Positions 18,941 to 30,076 of a stretch of DNA of 64,000 nt are shown here, in pieces. The translations under genes were made by a program, and so were the position numbers. The notes beneath the pieces were generated by a model, which was given only the letters and a program-made list of their open reading frames with translations, made no database searches and was not told the origin of the DNA. Position 1 is the first letter of the stretch; each line of letters opens with the position of its first letter. The DNA is from Streptomyces sp. NBC_00287 (lineage in GTDB: Bacteria; Actinomycetota; Actinomycetes; Streptomycetales; Streptomycetaceae), in assembly GCF_036173105.1 (NCBI RefSeq), contig NZ_CP108053.1, forward strand, positions 124,001 through 188,000, given 5' to 3'.

Positions 18941-19425
18941 TCAACGGCTTTCCAGAATCTCTGTCGGTAACTGGTCGGGAACCAGGGGCTGGTCCAGGGT
19001 GCGGCGGTGGTCAGGATCCGGCCGGGTGAGCGGCTGCGGAAGAAGGCGTGGTCCTGTCGTCTGCGGGCCGGCCAGGAGACCGCGGTGTCGGCGAGGTACT
19101 GCTTGAGCACCGCCCAGCCGCGCTCGACGGGGTTGTCGTGCGGGCTGTAGCGGGCGCCGTACCACAGGCGCATCCCGGGTTGGGCGGTGATGAAGTCGCG
19201 TACCGCTCGGGCGTGGTGGATCTGATCGTTGTCGCAGATCACCACGGTCGCCGGGGCGTAGGGGAAGGCTGCAACCGGCTGTTTGAACAGGTCGGGGAAG
19301 TCGGTGGCGCGGCGTCGGCCGAGCCGGTAGCGGAAGGTGCCGGTGGTGACCTCCAGCGCACCCGGCACGGTGAGCTGCCGGTTCTTGCCCGGATTGGGGA
19401 TGTGCGGTCGGCGGCCGGGCAGCAT
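18941..19425 (-). pseudogene. IS630-family transposase, C-terminal part
   Basis: Reads GTFRYRLGRRRATDFPDLFK, then ATVVICDNDQIHHARAVRDF with a catalytic Asp, and RYSPHDNPVERGWAVLKQYL with the catalytic Glu, as in IS630-type transposases. The N-terminal helix-turn-helix half and the first Asp are absent, and the frame opens with an unrelated proline-rich stretch. Terminal TA-flanked repeats were not found. A truncated, inactive copy. Confidence 0.75.
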
Positions 19426-19556
19426 CCAGCGTCTTCACCGCCGGAAAATTGCCGCGCCCGCGCCCGCCCCGGTCCCTACACTCTCGATATGCGTCCGGCC
19501 CGAAGTGGCCGGTGCGTCCTACGTGTTCCGAGTTCAGTTTCGAGGGGAGGCCGACA

Positions 19557-19622
19557 GTGCGTACCGCCATCTCTGTCGTCGCCCCCTGGGCACGGTTCGA
19601 CGTGATCCTCGTGTCTTCGTGA
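19557..19622 (+). CDS. possible 21-residue leader peptide upstream of EF-G2
   Basis: GTG 19557 is preceded by a near-perfect GGGGAGG six bases upstream, stronger than the ribosome site of the main gene. It encodes a 21-residue peptide, MRTAISVVAPWARFDVILVSS when the GTG is read as Met, ending in TGA at 19620-19622. The EF-G2 gene starts 184 bases later and also begins GTGCGTACC. A small well-translated frame ahead of a ribosome-associated GTPase is the layout of a translation-attenuation leader. No hairpin pair was worked out in full, so this is a hypothesis. Confidence 0.4.
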   Translation: MRTAISVVAPWARFDVILVSS

Positions 19623-19806
19623 GCCTGGTGCCCGCCGCGCGGCCGGCACTGGAGATCTGGGTCGAAGACCGTCGCTGAGCCCTGCCCCGCCGCCCGGCCC
19701 CTGGTGGCCCGTCGCGCGGCCGCCGCAGGGCGCCTTCCTCGGGCTTCGTCCGCCCATCGCGCTGCCTCTTCACCACTGACGACACACGAAGAAGGGCCTC
19801 AAGGCC

Positions 19807-21882
<2,076 letters not shown>

Positions 21883-21891
21883 CCCGCCGCT

Positions 21892-21929
21892 GAGTCGGCC
21901 CCGCACTCCGAGGAGTGCGGGGCCGACTC
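21892..21929 (+). terminator. intrinsic terminator-like hairpin after EF-G2
   Basis: A perfect 18-bp inverted repeat (21892-21909 with 21912-21929) with a two-base apex, starting ten bases after the stop codon. The stem is very GC-rich and has no T-run, which is the usual form of terminators in Streptomyces. Confidence 0.85.
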
Positions 21930-22786
21930 GCCCCACTGCCGTAAGCACACACCCGGGGGGCCGGTTCGGCAGAATCAGCACCCGCCCAGCCCAAGACCCC
22001 CGCCGGCAGGGGCCCTGGCCACCCAGCCCGGTGAGGCCACCGGATGGCTGCGACCACTGCTGGCCGATGCCCTGCACGGCACCGGCCCACGCCAGGCCGA
22101 CGTGCTGCTGGCTCCGCCCCCGGCGAGCGCCCGGCACCCACCGGGAATGTCCGCCAACCGGTGTGTTGTCGGAGCGCACGCACTGCTGAACCTGACCTTG
22201 CGGCGACCGGCCAAGGGATCCCGCTCGCGGTGTCTTTGACCGGCGGCAACCGCAACGACGTCACCCATCGGCGGACCGCGCTGGAATCTGTCCTCACCAC
22301 CCGCCGTCCCACCGAGCCGTGGGCACTGCGTGCAAGGACCACCGACCCGGAACTTATCCCGCCAGCGTGGTGTGCTCTCCTCACGCGGAAGCAGAGGTCG
22401 TTCCTCCTGGTGAGAGAACTGGAATGACGTCAGCACCTGCAACGGTGGCGTTGCTCTCAATCCGGTGACAGGCCCGGGCCTGTGTGCTGCGGGCACCCTG
22501 GGCGAGGAGAGTGACGGGCCTTCCCGTGGGTGGGTGGCGATGGCGGTGAGCGGGCTGGCGTCAGTCATCACCGGTCCGCCTGGTCGCCGATCCGGCTCAG
22601 CCCTCGCCCTTGGGACGATCCAGCGACGGCGTCGACCACCGGGATCCGTTGCTCCGGGTGCCAGCCAGACGTTCTGAGCGGCTACAAGGCGTGCGATGAC
22701 TCGTTCCTGAAGCCCAGTCATTGTTCATTACAGTAGTTTGATTGCACGTCAGAGCACAGTGGGTCTGTGGCTTTCAGGGAGTCTGT
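21930..22786. other. gene-poor stretch with a 60-bp IS5 relic
   Basis: At 22206-22268 the plus strand reads [18 protein letters not shown], identical in type to the middle of the IS5-family transposase at 11006-11890, so a fragment of such an element remains. Just before it, a frame reads TGWLRPLLADALHGTGPRQA without a known family. The rest shows nothing coding until the GTG at 22787. Confidence 0.5.
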
Positions 22787-23164
22787 GTGGGGAACGAGGC
22801 GCAAGCACGCAGCGCGTACGAGGATGCCGTCGAGTACCTACGCCGCAATGTCGACGCGGTACGCGAGTTGATCGGCCCAAAACCATGGGAAGCCCACTTC
22901 GCGGTCGTCCGGGACAGCGACCCGTCCTCCGCTGAATGGCGCAACGCCACTCGTGAGCTGTACTACTCGGCCCGGATCCCCGGCGGGCTCGGTCCTATTT
23001 CCACGAAGGGCGTGAGCGACCGGCGGTCCGGGCCCACACAGCAATGGGTCGGCTGGGCCAGCCCCACGGACCGCTGGGCCCGGGTGGACCTCAGCGAGGG
23101 GGCATCCCCTCAAACGCCGATGCGTGACCTGGCCAGCCAGCCTATGCCCCACGTGGGCAGCTGA
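22787..23164 (+). CDS. hypothetical protein, first gene of a two-gene unit
   Basis: A 125-residue soluble protein. GTG 22787 is chosen because GGGAG lies five bases upstream. The N-terminal half is a helix rich in acidic and basic residues (AQARSAYEDAVEYLRRNVDA), followed by LIGPKPWEAHFAVVRDSDPS. The C-terminal part is rich in Gly, Ser and Pro. It ends five bases before the start of the membrane protein at 23170, so the two are very likely co-transcribed. No family is recognised. Confidence 0.6.
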   Translation: MGNEAQARSAYEDAVEYLRRNVDAVRELIGPKPWEAHFAVVRDSDPSSAEWRNATRELYYSARIPGGLGPISTKGVSDRRSGPTQQWVGWASPTDRWARVDLSEGASPQTPMRDLASQPMPHVGS

Positions 23165-23169
23165 GGCCA

Positions 23170-24453
23170 GTGGGCCTGCTCGTCGAACTCCAAAGGCGCA
23201 TCCCCGACCGCTGGTTCCTGCGGCGGCTACTGCCCGCCGCATTGTTCGTCGTGGTCACGGTCGTCGGCGGCGGGCAGCTGGGCCACGCCCACTGGAACGA
23301 CGTCGCCCTCGCCCGTGAGCGGATCGCCGACGCGCTACGCATGGACGGCGGCCTGTCCGCTAACGCCGTCGCCTCGCTCGTGCTTTTCGCGGTGCCGGTG
23401 GTGGGGGCCGCGTTCGCGGTGCCGTATGCTGCGGCCGCGATCGAGGCGCTGGCGTCCGGGTCCTGGCCGTGGTGGCTGATGCCAGTGAGCCGGCGGGTGA
23501 CGGCGTGGCGGATGGGGCACTGGGTAGAGCCGGACGAACTGGCCAGGCAATCCGTGCGGGCGCTCGCCGCGGGCCGGGCGCTACGTGCCGACCGGCTCAG
23601 CGCGCGGGCGGCCCGCGCCAGAGCTGTCGGGCGGCCCGCGTCGCCGACCTGGTCAGGCGACCGGTTCCGCCTCACCGAGGCGTACGTCAGCAGGGAGACG
23701 GGCGCCGACGTGAGCTGGCTCCTGCTCGACGCCCAGGGACCGCCCAGCTCCGCGCTGAACGACGCGCGGGACGCCTATGCCGCTGCGTGCGAGGCCCTCG
23801 CATGGAGCATCGCGTGCACGCTCCTCGGCGCCTGGTGGTGGCCCGCGGCGCCCGTCGGGATCCTCCTCTTGCTGGCTTCCTGGCAGTTGCTGCGCCGCGC
23901 GGTGCAGGCACTGTGCCGAACCACCGAAGCGGTGTTCACAGAGCTTGAGCAGCTGAGCAGCTCCTCAGCGTGGTCCGCTGACGGTAGAACCGCGGAGCAA
24001 CAATGGCAGACCGATCTCAAGGCGGCCCCGGCAGAGATTCGCGAGGCGGGCACCTACCTGGTCGGGCAACGGGGGAAGGAGCAGCGTCAGGAGATAGCAA
24101 CGGCCTCGGGCAGCCAGGAGTCGACGCCTAAAGCTGCAAGAAGGGCGGAAGCCTGGGCCGTGGCCGGACTCTTTGCCTTGGCGGTAGTCAGCTACACGGT
24201 TGCCGCCTTCGCCACACACAGCCTGCTGAGAACCATCCAGCAAGGCCACTTCAGCCCGTCAGACACCGCACAGGTCCTTACCGCAATTGGCGGCCTGACA
24301 ACTGCCGTCGGCCTCAGCATCGCTGGCGTTCTGAAGGCCCTTGCTCTCCTTGTTCATGCACGCGCCGATATGGTGCGCGCCCGCGCCGGTCTTCCGCCCA
24401 GTCCGTCGGGAGAGGAAGTGGTGTCACCTCCCGAAGGCGAGCCGACCCAATGA
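23170..24453 (+). CDS. multi-pass membrane protein of unknown function
   Basis: A 427-residue protein starting at GTG 23170. Hydrophobic segments are at about residues 20-36 (LLPAALFVVVTVVGGG), 66-88, 215-240 (a Trp-rich pair around AWWWPAAPVGILLLLASW), 328-348 and 366-395. Between them is a long charged region with a predicted helical stretch (ALCRTTEAVFTELEQL). The C-terminal tail is proline-rich. No transporter or enzyme signature is visible. It follows the 125-residue gene with a five-base gap, so the pair probably acts together at the membrane. Confidence 0.65.
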   Translation: MGLLVELQRRIPDRWFLRRLLPAALFVVVTVVGGGQLGHAHWNDVALARERIADALRMDGGLSANAVASLVLFAVPVVGAAFAVPYAAAAIEALASGSWPWWLMPVSRRVTAWRMGHWVEPDELARQSVRALAAGRALRADRLSARAARARAVGRPASPTWSGDRFRLTEAYVSRETGADVSWLLLDAQGPPSSALNDARDAYAAACEALAWSIACTLLGAWWWPAAPVGILLLLASWQLLRRAVQALCRTTEAVFTELEQLSSSSAWSADGRTAEQQWQTDLKAAPAEIREAGTYLVGQRGKEQRQEIATASGSQESTPKAARRAEAWAVAGLFALAVVSYTVAAFATHSLLRTIQQGHFSPSDTAQVLTAIGGLTTAVGLSIAGVLKALALLVHARADMVRARAGLPPSPSGEEVVSPPEGEPTQ

Positions 24454-24489
24454 CCAGGGTCCAGATCACTGCATTGAGGGGGCCCACCC

Positions 24490-24935
24490 CTGTGTCACGG
24501 CATTGGACGCGGCTGCGAGGGATAACGCGGACCTCGGCGTCCTCGGCACCCTGGCCGCAGAGGGCGGCGTTCCCCAGCGCGAGAAGGTTGGCGGCGGTCG
24601 CGACGGTCTGGAGTCGTGCTCCCAGGAAGCGGCAGTGGCCCTGTAGGTCGGTGTACTTGTCCTTGAGTTCCTCGAAGGCATCGGCGGACTGGACGTAGGC
24701 GGCCCGTTTCGCTTCGTCCTTCGCGGCGTGTTCTGGAAGAGGTCCTTGAGGTCGGGGTACTGGTGGGTGAGGTGCCAGCGCTTGAGGCCGGCCTCGATCG
24801 CCAACTGGGTGACGGTGAGCCGCCCGTTGGACCGCTGGGGCGTGCCGGCGAAGAGCCGGTTCATCGCGGTGCTGATCGCGCGCCGGACCGGGTCGGGCTC
24901 GCTCCCGATCGGGAATCTGCGGCATTTTCACTCGA
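24490..24935 (-). pseudogene. helix-turn-helix protein of integrase-bearing mobile elements, frameshifted
   Basis: Reads AMNRLFAGTPQRSNGRLTVT, then EAGLKRWHLTHQYPDLKDLF, then changes frame near 24735 to AAYVQSADAFEELKDKYTDL and LQTVATAANLLALGNAALCG. The first half is a winged/helix-turn-helix DNA-binding domain and the second a coiled coil. Proteins of this build accompany tyrosine-integrase genes in actinobacterial mobile elements; this is recalled, not searched. A single-base shift splits it, and the original stop is not clear. Confidence 0.55.
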
Positions 24936-25019
24936 CCGAGTGCAGTCTGGGATCGAGGTTGTCTCCTCCTTGCTCCCTCGTCGGGCTTTGAACCGAGGCG
25001 GCTGCCTGGAAGGGGCCAA

Positions 25020-25506
25020 CCCCTCTCAGGCTTGCGGAGGACGCGGATATTCTGCTGGGCCGTGCTCACGGCGGTGTGGAGCTGCATTCGGGCGTTCTCC
25101 TGTTCCATGGCCTGATGCATGGCCTGCTGCACCTGCGCACCGCGGGAACTGGTGGCAGGCGCGACGACGGCCTTGGCGAGGTAGGCGTAGAAGTGCCCCA
25201 CGACCATTTCCAGTTCGGGACGGATGATCTCCAGCTGGTCGGCGGATGCGTTGATCAGGTTGCGGAGCTTGCGGAGGGGGCGAAGTCTTCGGACCGGCAG
25301 GGCTTCTGCGCGAACTCGCACAGGTGGCCGACGGTCTCCTTGAGGTGCTCGGCGGCGTCGTCCAGGTCCTTGGCGATTGGTGGCCGGTGTCCCTTCTCGT
25401 CGAGCTGGGCGAGTTCGTGCTCGTAGTCGACTGTGATGGAGCCGTAATAGTTCACGGCCGAGCTGCGGGTGCGCCAGGACCGGGCGTTGACCTCGCGGCC
25501 ATTCAC
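25020..25506 (-). pseudogene. hypothetical helical protein gene, frameshifted
   Basis: ATG 25506 opens MNGREVNARSWRTRSSAVNY, and KDLDDAAEHLKETVGHLCEF follows. The frame then shifts near 25275 to LRNLINASADQLEIIRPELE and FYAYLAKAVVAPATSSRGAQ, then MHQAMEQENARMQLHTAVST. Both halves are helical and share composition, so they are one broken gene. It lies directly upstream, in the same direction, of the integrase-associated helix-turn-helix relic, so both may come from one mobile element. No family is recognised. Confidence 0.45.
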
Positions 25507-25525
25507 GCAGTTGGTCGACGGCTAG

Positions 25526-25637
25526 GGCGCGTATCGAGTCGTGATCATCGGGTGGTCCTGGTGAGGTCTTTGATCCAGATCATCGAGGCGTGCAGGTGGA
25601 GACCGGCGAGGTAGCTGTCGGGAGTCTTGTCGTATCG
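25526..25637 (-). mobile_element. 3' end of an IS112-like IS5-family element
   Basis: The minus strand reads DKTPDSYLAGLHLHASMIWI and ends KDLTRTTR-stop, the C terminus of an IS112-like transposase, then the terminal repeat with ATCGAGTCGTGATCA. It borders a CTAG (25522-25525), the target used by IS112. Everything beyond codon -35 is missing. The same end recurs at 30077. Confidence 0.65.
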
Positions 25638-25771
25638 GGTGTCTCACCGTCCCAGTTCCGGCCTCCTGGTACGTCACGCTCTGGGGCGGGTGAGGCACGT
25701 GGAGCCGACGTGAGCCGACCGGTGCACTGATGTCCGGGCGGGGACTCATGGGACATGGCCCGGCACCCGGC

Positions 25772-26434
25772 TCAGGTTCCGGGGAGGATACGGCGCGTTT
25801 CGTAGGCCCACATCGCGATCTCGACCCGGTTGCGGGCGCCGAGTTTGGCCATCAGGCTGGCCAGATGCGTCTTCACCGTGCTGAGGCTGATGTGCAGTGC
25901 ATCGGCGATCTCGGTGTTGGTCAGCCCGCGAGCGACGGCGAGGAGCACCTGCTCCTCGCGGGCGGTGACGGGGGAGACCGGCTGGGCCACGGGCCGGCCG
26001 GCGGGCAGGTCCGCGAATGTCTGGAGCAGACGGACGGTGACGCTGGGGGCAATGAGCGCCTCACCGTCGGACGCCGACCGTACGGCCTGGGCCAGAAGGT
26101 CTGGTCCCGTGTCTTTGAGGAGGAATCCGCGGGCGCCGGCACGCAGTGAGCCGTAGACGTACTCGTCGAGGTCGAACGTGGTGATGACGACCACGGCCAG
26201 CGGGTCGGCGACGCCCGGGCCGGCGACCAGCCGGGTGGCCTCGAGCCCGTCGAGTACGGGCATGCGGATGTCGAACAGACAGACGTCGGGGCGCAGTTCG
26301 CGGGCCAGACGTACCGCTTCCTGTCCGTCGGCGGCCTCGCCGACCACCTCGATGCCGGGCTGGGCGTTCAGCATGATCCGCAACCCGGTGCGGATGATCG
26401 TCTGGTCGTCAGCGACGAGGACGCGAATGGACAC
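25772..26434 (-). CDS. LuxR-type (NarL/FixJ) response regulator
   Basis: A 220-residue response regulator. The receiver domain has the acidic pair in VLVADDQ, the phosphorylated Asp in CLFDIRMPVLDG, the Thr in VVVITTFD and the Lys in FLLKDTGPD. The C-terminal GerE/LuxR domain has SPVTAREEQVLLAVARGLTN and HISLSTVKTHLASLMAKLGA. GTG 26434 is taken as the start, since it gives a normal receiver N terminus (SIRVLVADD). It overlaps the kinase gene by 26 bases, so the two are translated together. The divergent MMPL exporter is the obvious candidate target. Confidence 0.92.
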   Translation of the reverse strand: MSIRVLVADDQTIIRTGLRIMLNAQPGIEVVGEAADGQEAVRLARELRPDVCLFDIRMPVLDGLEATRLVAGPGVADPLAVVVITTFDLDEYVYGSLRAGARGFLLKDTGPDLLAQAVRSASDGEALIAPSVTVRLLQTFADLPAGRPVAQPVSPVTAREEQVLLAVARGLTNTEIADALHISLSTVKTHLASLMAKLGARNRVEIAMWAYETRRILPGT

Positions 26435-27581
26435 CGCTCTCGGTCCTCGCTCTCGGCAGTTCGGCTTCGACATGCCAGCCCCGGTCGGTACCCGGGCCGA
26501 CTCGTAGTGTGCCGCCGAGCAGGGTCGCGCGCTCGCGCAGTCCGGTAAGTCCGTATCCGTCGCGACCCCGGCCGGTGCGCCGCCCGTTGTCGCGCACGCT
26601 CACCCGTACCGTGTGCCGTTCCGCGGCGACCCGAACGACGAGCTCGGTCGCGTCGACCGCATGGCGCAGCGCGTTGGTCACCGACTCCTGCACGATGCGG
26701 TAGACGGCCGCGTCCACGGCCGGGGGCAGCGCGTCCAGTTCGCCGTCGAGTCCCAGGTCGACCCTGAGGCGGCCACCCGGGGTGCGCACCAGGCGTTCCA
26801 GATCCGCGACTCCGGCAGGGGGCGCCAGCTCGGCGCCGACCCCGCGGTCGCGCAGCGCGGCGACCATGGCGCGCATTTCCTCCAGCGTGCGCGCCCCTTC
26901 CTCCTCGACCTCCTCCAGCGCCTTGACGGCGGCGGACGGGTCGGCGCCCGCGAGCACCCCGCCCGCCTGGGCGATGATCACCATGGCCGACACGTGGTGG
27001 GCCACCGTGTCGTGCAGTTCCCGGGCGAGCTGCTCGCGCTCGCGGGAGCGCACCTGTTCCACCTGCCGCTCGCGAGCGGTCACCCAGAACCGCACGGCAG
27101 CCCCGAACACGCCGGGCAGCAGCAGGAAGACGAAGCCCACGACGTTTTCGACGACCGGGGTCTCGTCCGTGACGGAACACAGCGTGCTGGCCGCGAGGAT
27201 CACCGCGCCGCCCAGCACGATCTCGCGTCCCGATCCCCACCGGGGCAGCGCGTACACCAGCACGAGCACGACCGCGCCGGTGTACAGGCCGACGGGCTCG
27301 CGCGGTGCGGCGACGAGCAAGGCCACCTGAAGCAGGATCACCGAGCCGAACGCCAGCGTCACCATCGCCAGCGGGCGGGTCCGGCGCCCCAGGGGCAGCA
27401 GGCACAGCCATACGGCGAACACCACCGCCACCGGCCGCCACACGACGTTCTCGCGCAGGGTGGCCTCCAGCGCCACACCGGCAAGGCCCGCGGCGAGCAG
27501 CGCCCAGTCCCGCCACACCCGGGCGGGCGCGTCGGGCGGCCGGGGTTCGGTCCACAGGGTTCGCAGGTCGTCTCGGAGCAC
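26409..27581 (-). CDS. sensor histidine kinase (HisKA_3 / NarL-partner type)
   Basis: A 390-residue kinase with about five N-terminal transmembrane segments (residues about 20-160) and no large external sensor domain. The phosphoaccepting His lies in RELHDTVAHHVSAMVI, typical of HisKA_3 kinases. The ATPase domain has the N box in VQESVTNALRHA, the G1 box in VRDNGRRTGRGRDGYGLTGL and a normal end. It partners the response regulator that overlaps its 3' end and stands back-to-back with an MMPL exporter. The short loops between the helices suggest it senses a membrane signal, as in antibiotic or envelope-stress systems. Confidence 0.9.
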   Translation of the reverse strand: MLRDDLRTLWTEPRPPDAPARVWRDWALLAAGLAGVALEATLRENVVWRPVAVVFAVWLCLLPLGRRTRPLAMVTLAFGSVILLQVALLVAAPREPVGLYTGAVVLVLVYALPRWGSGREIVLGGAVILAASTLCSVTDETPVVENVVGFVFLLLPGVFGAAVRFWVTARERQVEQVRSREREQLARELHDTVAHHVSAMVIIAQAGGVLAGADPSAAVKALEEVEEEGARTLEEMRAMVAALRDRGVGAELAPPAGVADLERLVRTPGGRLRVDLGLDGELDALPPAVDAAVYRIVQESVTNALRHAVDATELVVRVAAERHTVRVSVRDNGRRTGRGRDGYGLTGLRERATLLGGTLRVGPGTDRGWHVEAELPRARTESGVHSRPRR

Positions 27582-27612
27582 GGTTCTCAGCCTAGGGACC
27601 GCGGCGTGCCGC

Positions 27613-27716
27613 GCATCGGCCGAAAGGATGGGTCGTCACTCCGCCCCGGGGCCGACGGATCCGCGGCTCGCGGGCCGATGCCGAAGAGCGCCGTGGCGGC
27701 GAGCCTCGGCATCGGC
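27613..27716. promoter_or_regulatory. candidate response-regulator binding sites between kinase and exporter
   Basis: The 175-bp divergent intergenic region holds three copies of a GCATCGGC-type motif. GCATCGGCC is at 27613-27621, its exact inverse GGCCGATGC at 27673-27681, and GGCATCGGC at 27708-27716. Such repeats in a region shared by a two-component system and a transporter are a reasonable operator for the regulator. Not tested. Confidence 0.4.
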
Positions 27717-27756
27717 GGCCGTACAAGGACGGCCGACGAGGTGGTTGGAGGACCCG

Positions 27757-30027
27757 ATGCTCTCGAAAGCCCTGTTGCGCCTGGGCGCAAGCGCCGCCCG
27801 CCATCCCTGGCGGGTGATCGCGGCATGGCTGATCGCCGCCACGCTCGCCGTCCTCGCCGCCGTCGCCTTCGGCGGGCGGACCGCGGACTCGATGACCGCT
27901 CCGGGACTGGACTCCCAACGGGCCGCGGAACTGATCGAGCGGGCCGGCACCGGCCAGGAGGGGATGACCGCCCAAGTGGTCGTCACCCCCCTCGACGACG
28001 GTGCGACGTTCTTCGACGACGACGGCGCGCGCACCGCTCTCACGCGGCTGCGGGCCGAGGTGAAGCGGCTGCCGCACGTGCTCGGCACGAGCGACCCGGC
28101 GGGGGCGCTCGACGCGGGCGGGGACACCGCCGTGCGCGGCGGCCTCGTTTCGGCCGACGGGCGGATCGCGGTCGTCCGGGTGCAGTACCCCGACCAGAGC
28201 CGGCTGTCGGCCGAAGACCTCGACGCCCTCGTCGAACTCGGCGACCGGCTGCGCGCCGAGCTGCCGCTGCGCATCGAGATGGGCGGGAACCTCTTCTACG
28301 TCTTCTCCGACCCCGACGGCGGCGCGAGCGAGCTGATCGGCCTCCTCGCCGCGGCCGCGATCCTGTTCCTGGCGTTCGGTTCGCTCGTCGCCGCCGCGCT
28401 GCCGATCGGCATGGCGGTCTTCGGGCTGACCGTCGGGGTCGCCACGATGACGGTACTGGCGGGGGTGACAGAGGTCCCCACCTTCGCACCGGTCCTGGGC
28501 AGCATGGTCGGGCTCGGAGTGGGCATCGACTACGCGCTGTTCGTGCTCGCCAGGCACCGGGAGTACCTCGCGTGCGGGCTCGATCCGCAGGCGGCGGCCG
28601 GACGAGCGGTGGCAACGGCGGGGCGGCCGGTGGTCTTCGCCGGCGGCACCGTCGTCGTGTCGATCCTCGGCCTGGCGGTCGCGAACGTGCCGTTCATGAC
28701 GGTGGGCGGGATTGCCGTCTCGATCGTCGTCCTGACGATGGTGCTCGCGTCGGTGACGCTGCTGCCGGCCTTCCTCGGCGCGGCGGGCCCGCGCCTGGCC
28801 CGGGCCGGCCGGATCGGCCGGGCTCTGCAGACCAGGAAGCTGGGCCGACTCGCACGGCGGCGGGACCCGGCAGCAGGCGCCGCCCCCGCCGCCGGGTGGC
28901 GTCGCTGGATCGGGCACGTCAGCCGGCGCCCGGTGCCGTACGCGATCGGCACGGCGGCGCTGCTGCTGACGGCGACGCTGCCCGTGCTCGGCCTGCGCGT
29001 CGGCCTGCCCGACGACGGCTCACTGCCCCACAGCCGTACCGAGCGCCGGGCCTACGACCTCGTCGCCGAGGGATTCGGCCCGGGCACCAACGGTCCCCTC
29101 GTCATCGCCGCGGACGCCACCGGTGATCCGGGAGTGCTGGACCGACTCGTCGGGGCGGTCGCGGCGGATCCGGGCATCGCATCCGTCGCTCCGACGCACA
29201 TCGATCGGGCCACCGGCATTGCGACCCTCGTGGTGTTCCCGACCACCAGCCCTCAGGACAAGGCCACGGCCGACACCATCGCCCGGCTGCGCACCGACGT
29301 GCTGCCCACGGCGATCGGGCACGGCCCGGCCAGGGCCCACGTCGGCGGCGCCGCCGCGAGCCTGTCCGATGTGGGCCAACGCACCAGCCAACGCCTGCCG
29401 GTGATCGTCGCCGCCGTGCTCTCGATGTCGTTCCTGCTGCTGATGCTGGTCTTCCGCTCGATACTCGTACCGCTGAAGGCGGTACTGCTGAATCTGCTGA
29501 GCATCGGCGCGGCCTACGGCATCATGGTCGCGGTCTTCCAGTGGGGCTGGGGAGGCGCACTCATCGGGCTGGAAGCGACGGTTCCGATCGTGTCGTTCAT
29601 CCCGACGTTCCTCTTCGCCATCCTGTTCGGCCTGTCGATGGACTACGAGGTGTTCCTCCTCTCCCGCGTACGCGAGGAGTACCTGCGCACCGGCGACAAC
29701 AGCACGGCGATCGTTGAGGGCGTCTCGGGCACCGCCCAGATCATCACCTCGGCCGCCCTCATCATGGTGGCGGTCTTCCTGTCCTTCGCCGTCGCCGACG
29801 ACCCCTCCACCAAAATGTTCGGGCTCGGCCTGGCCACCGCGATCTTCATCGACGCCACGGTCGTACGCATGGTGCTGGTACCGGCGACCATGACACTCCT
29901 CGGCCGGACCAACTGGTGGCTGCCGAAGTGGCTGGACCGGATGCTTCCCCGCGGCCCGGTCGGCACCGACGATACCGACGCGGAATCCACGGGTGAGGCC
30001 CCGCGTCCACGGCTGGTTGACCGTTGA
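27757..30027 (+). CDS. MMPL/RND-type exporter
   Basis: A 756-residue exporter with the two-fold MMPL plan. Signatures are LGVGIDYALFVLARHREYLA in the first membrane cluster and FGLSMDYEVFLLSRVREEYL in the second, each with the proton-relay Asp-Tyr. GGAGG lies six bases before the ATG. It is divergent from a histidine kinase and response regulator that probably control it. The substrate is unknown; relatives export lipids or peptides or confer drug tolerance. It is only distantly similar to the MMPL of the PKS operon at 2524-4656. Confidence 0.9.
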   Translation: MLSKALLRLGASAARHPWRVIAAWLIAATLAVLAAVAFGGRTADSMTAPGLDSQRAAELIERAGTGQEGMTAQVVVTPLDDGATFFDDDGARTALTRLRAEVKRLPHVLGTSDPAGALDAGGDTAVRGGLVSADGRIAVVRVQYPDQSRLSAEDLDALVELGDRLRAELPLRIEMGGNLFYVFSDPDGGASELIGLLAAAAILFLAFGSLVAAALPIGMAVFGLTVGVATMTVLAGVTEVPTFAPVLGSMVGLGVGIDYALFVLARHREYLACGLDPQAAAGRAVATAGRPVVFAGGTVVVSILGLAVANVPFMTVGGIAVSIVVLTMVLASVTLLPAFLGAAGPRLARAGRIGRALQTRKLGRLARRRDPAAGAAPAAGWRRWIGHVSRRPVPYAIGTAALLLTATLPVLGLRVGLPDDGSLPHSRTERRAYDLVAEGFGPGTNGPLVIAADATGDPGVLDRLVGAVAADPGIASVAPTHIDRATGIATLVVFPTTSPQDKATADTIARLRTDVLPTAIGHGPARAHVGGAAASLSDVGQRTSQRLPVIVAAVLSMSFLLLMLVFRSILVPLKAVLLNLLSIGAAYGIMVAVFQWGWGGALIGLEATVPIVSFIPTFLFAILFGLSMDYEVFLLSRVREEYLRTGDNSTAIVEGVSGTAQIITSAALIMVAVFLSFAVADDPSTKMFGLGLATAIFIDATVVRMVLVPATMTLLGRTNWWLPKWLDRMLPRGPVGTDDTDAESTGEAPRPRLVDR

Positions 30028-30076
30028 CTCAACTCCTGCCCGCCCTTGGCGTCCGGCACCTCAGCGCGTCACCTAG

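Noticed and set aside
26613..29126. Long plus-strand frame across the histidine kinase and the MMPL gene
   Set aside because: Antisense to the kinase and out of frame with the exporter; composition is Gly/Arg-rich and has no motif.
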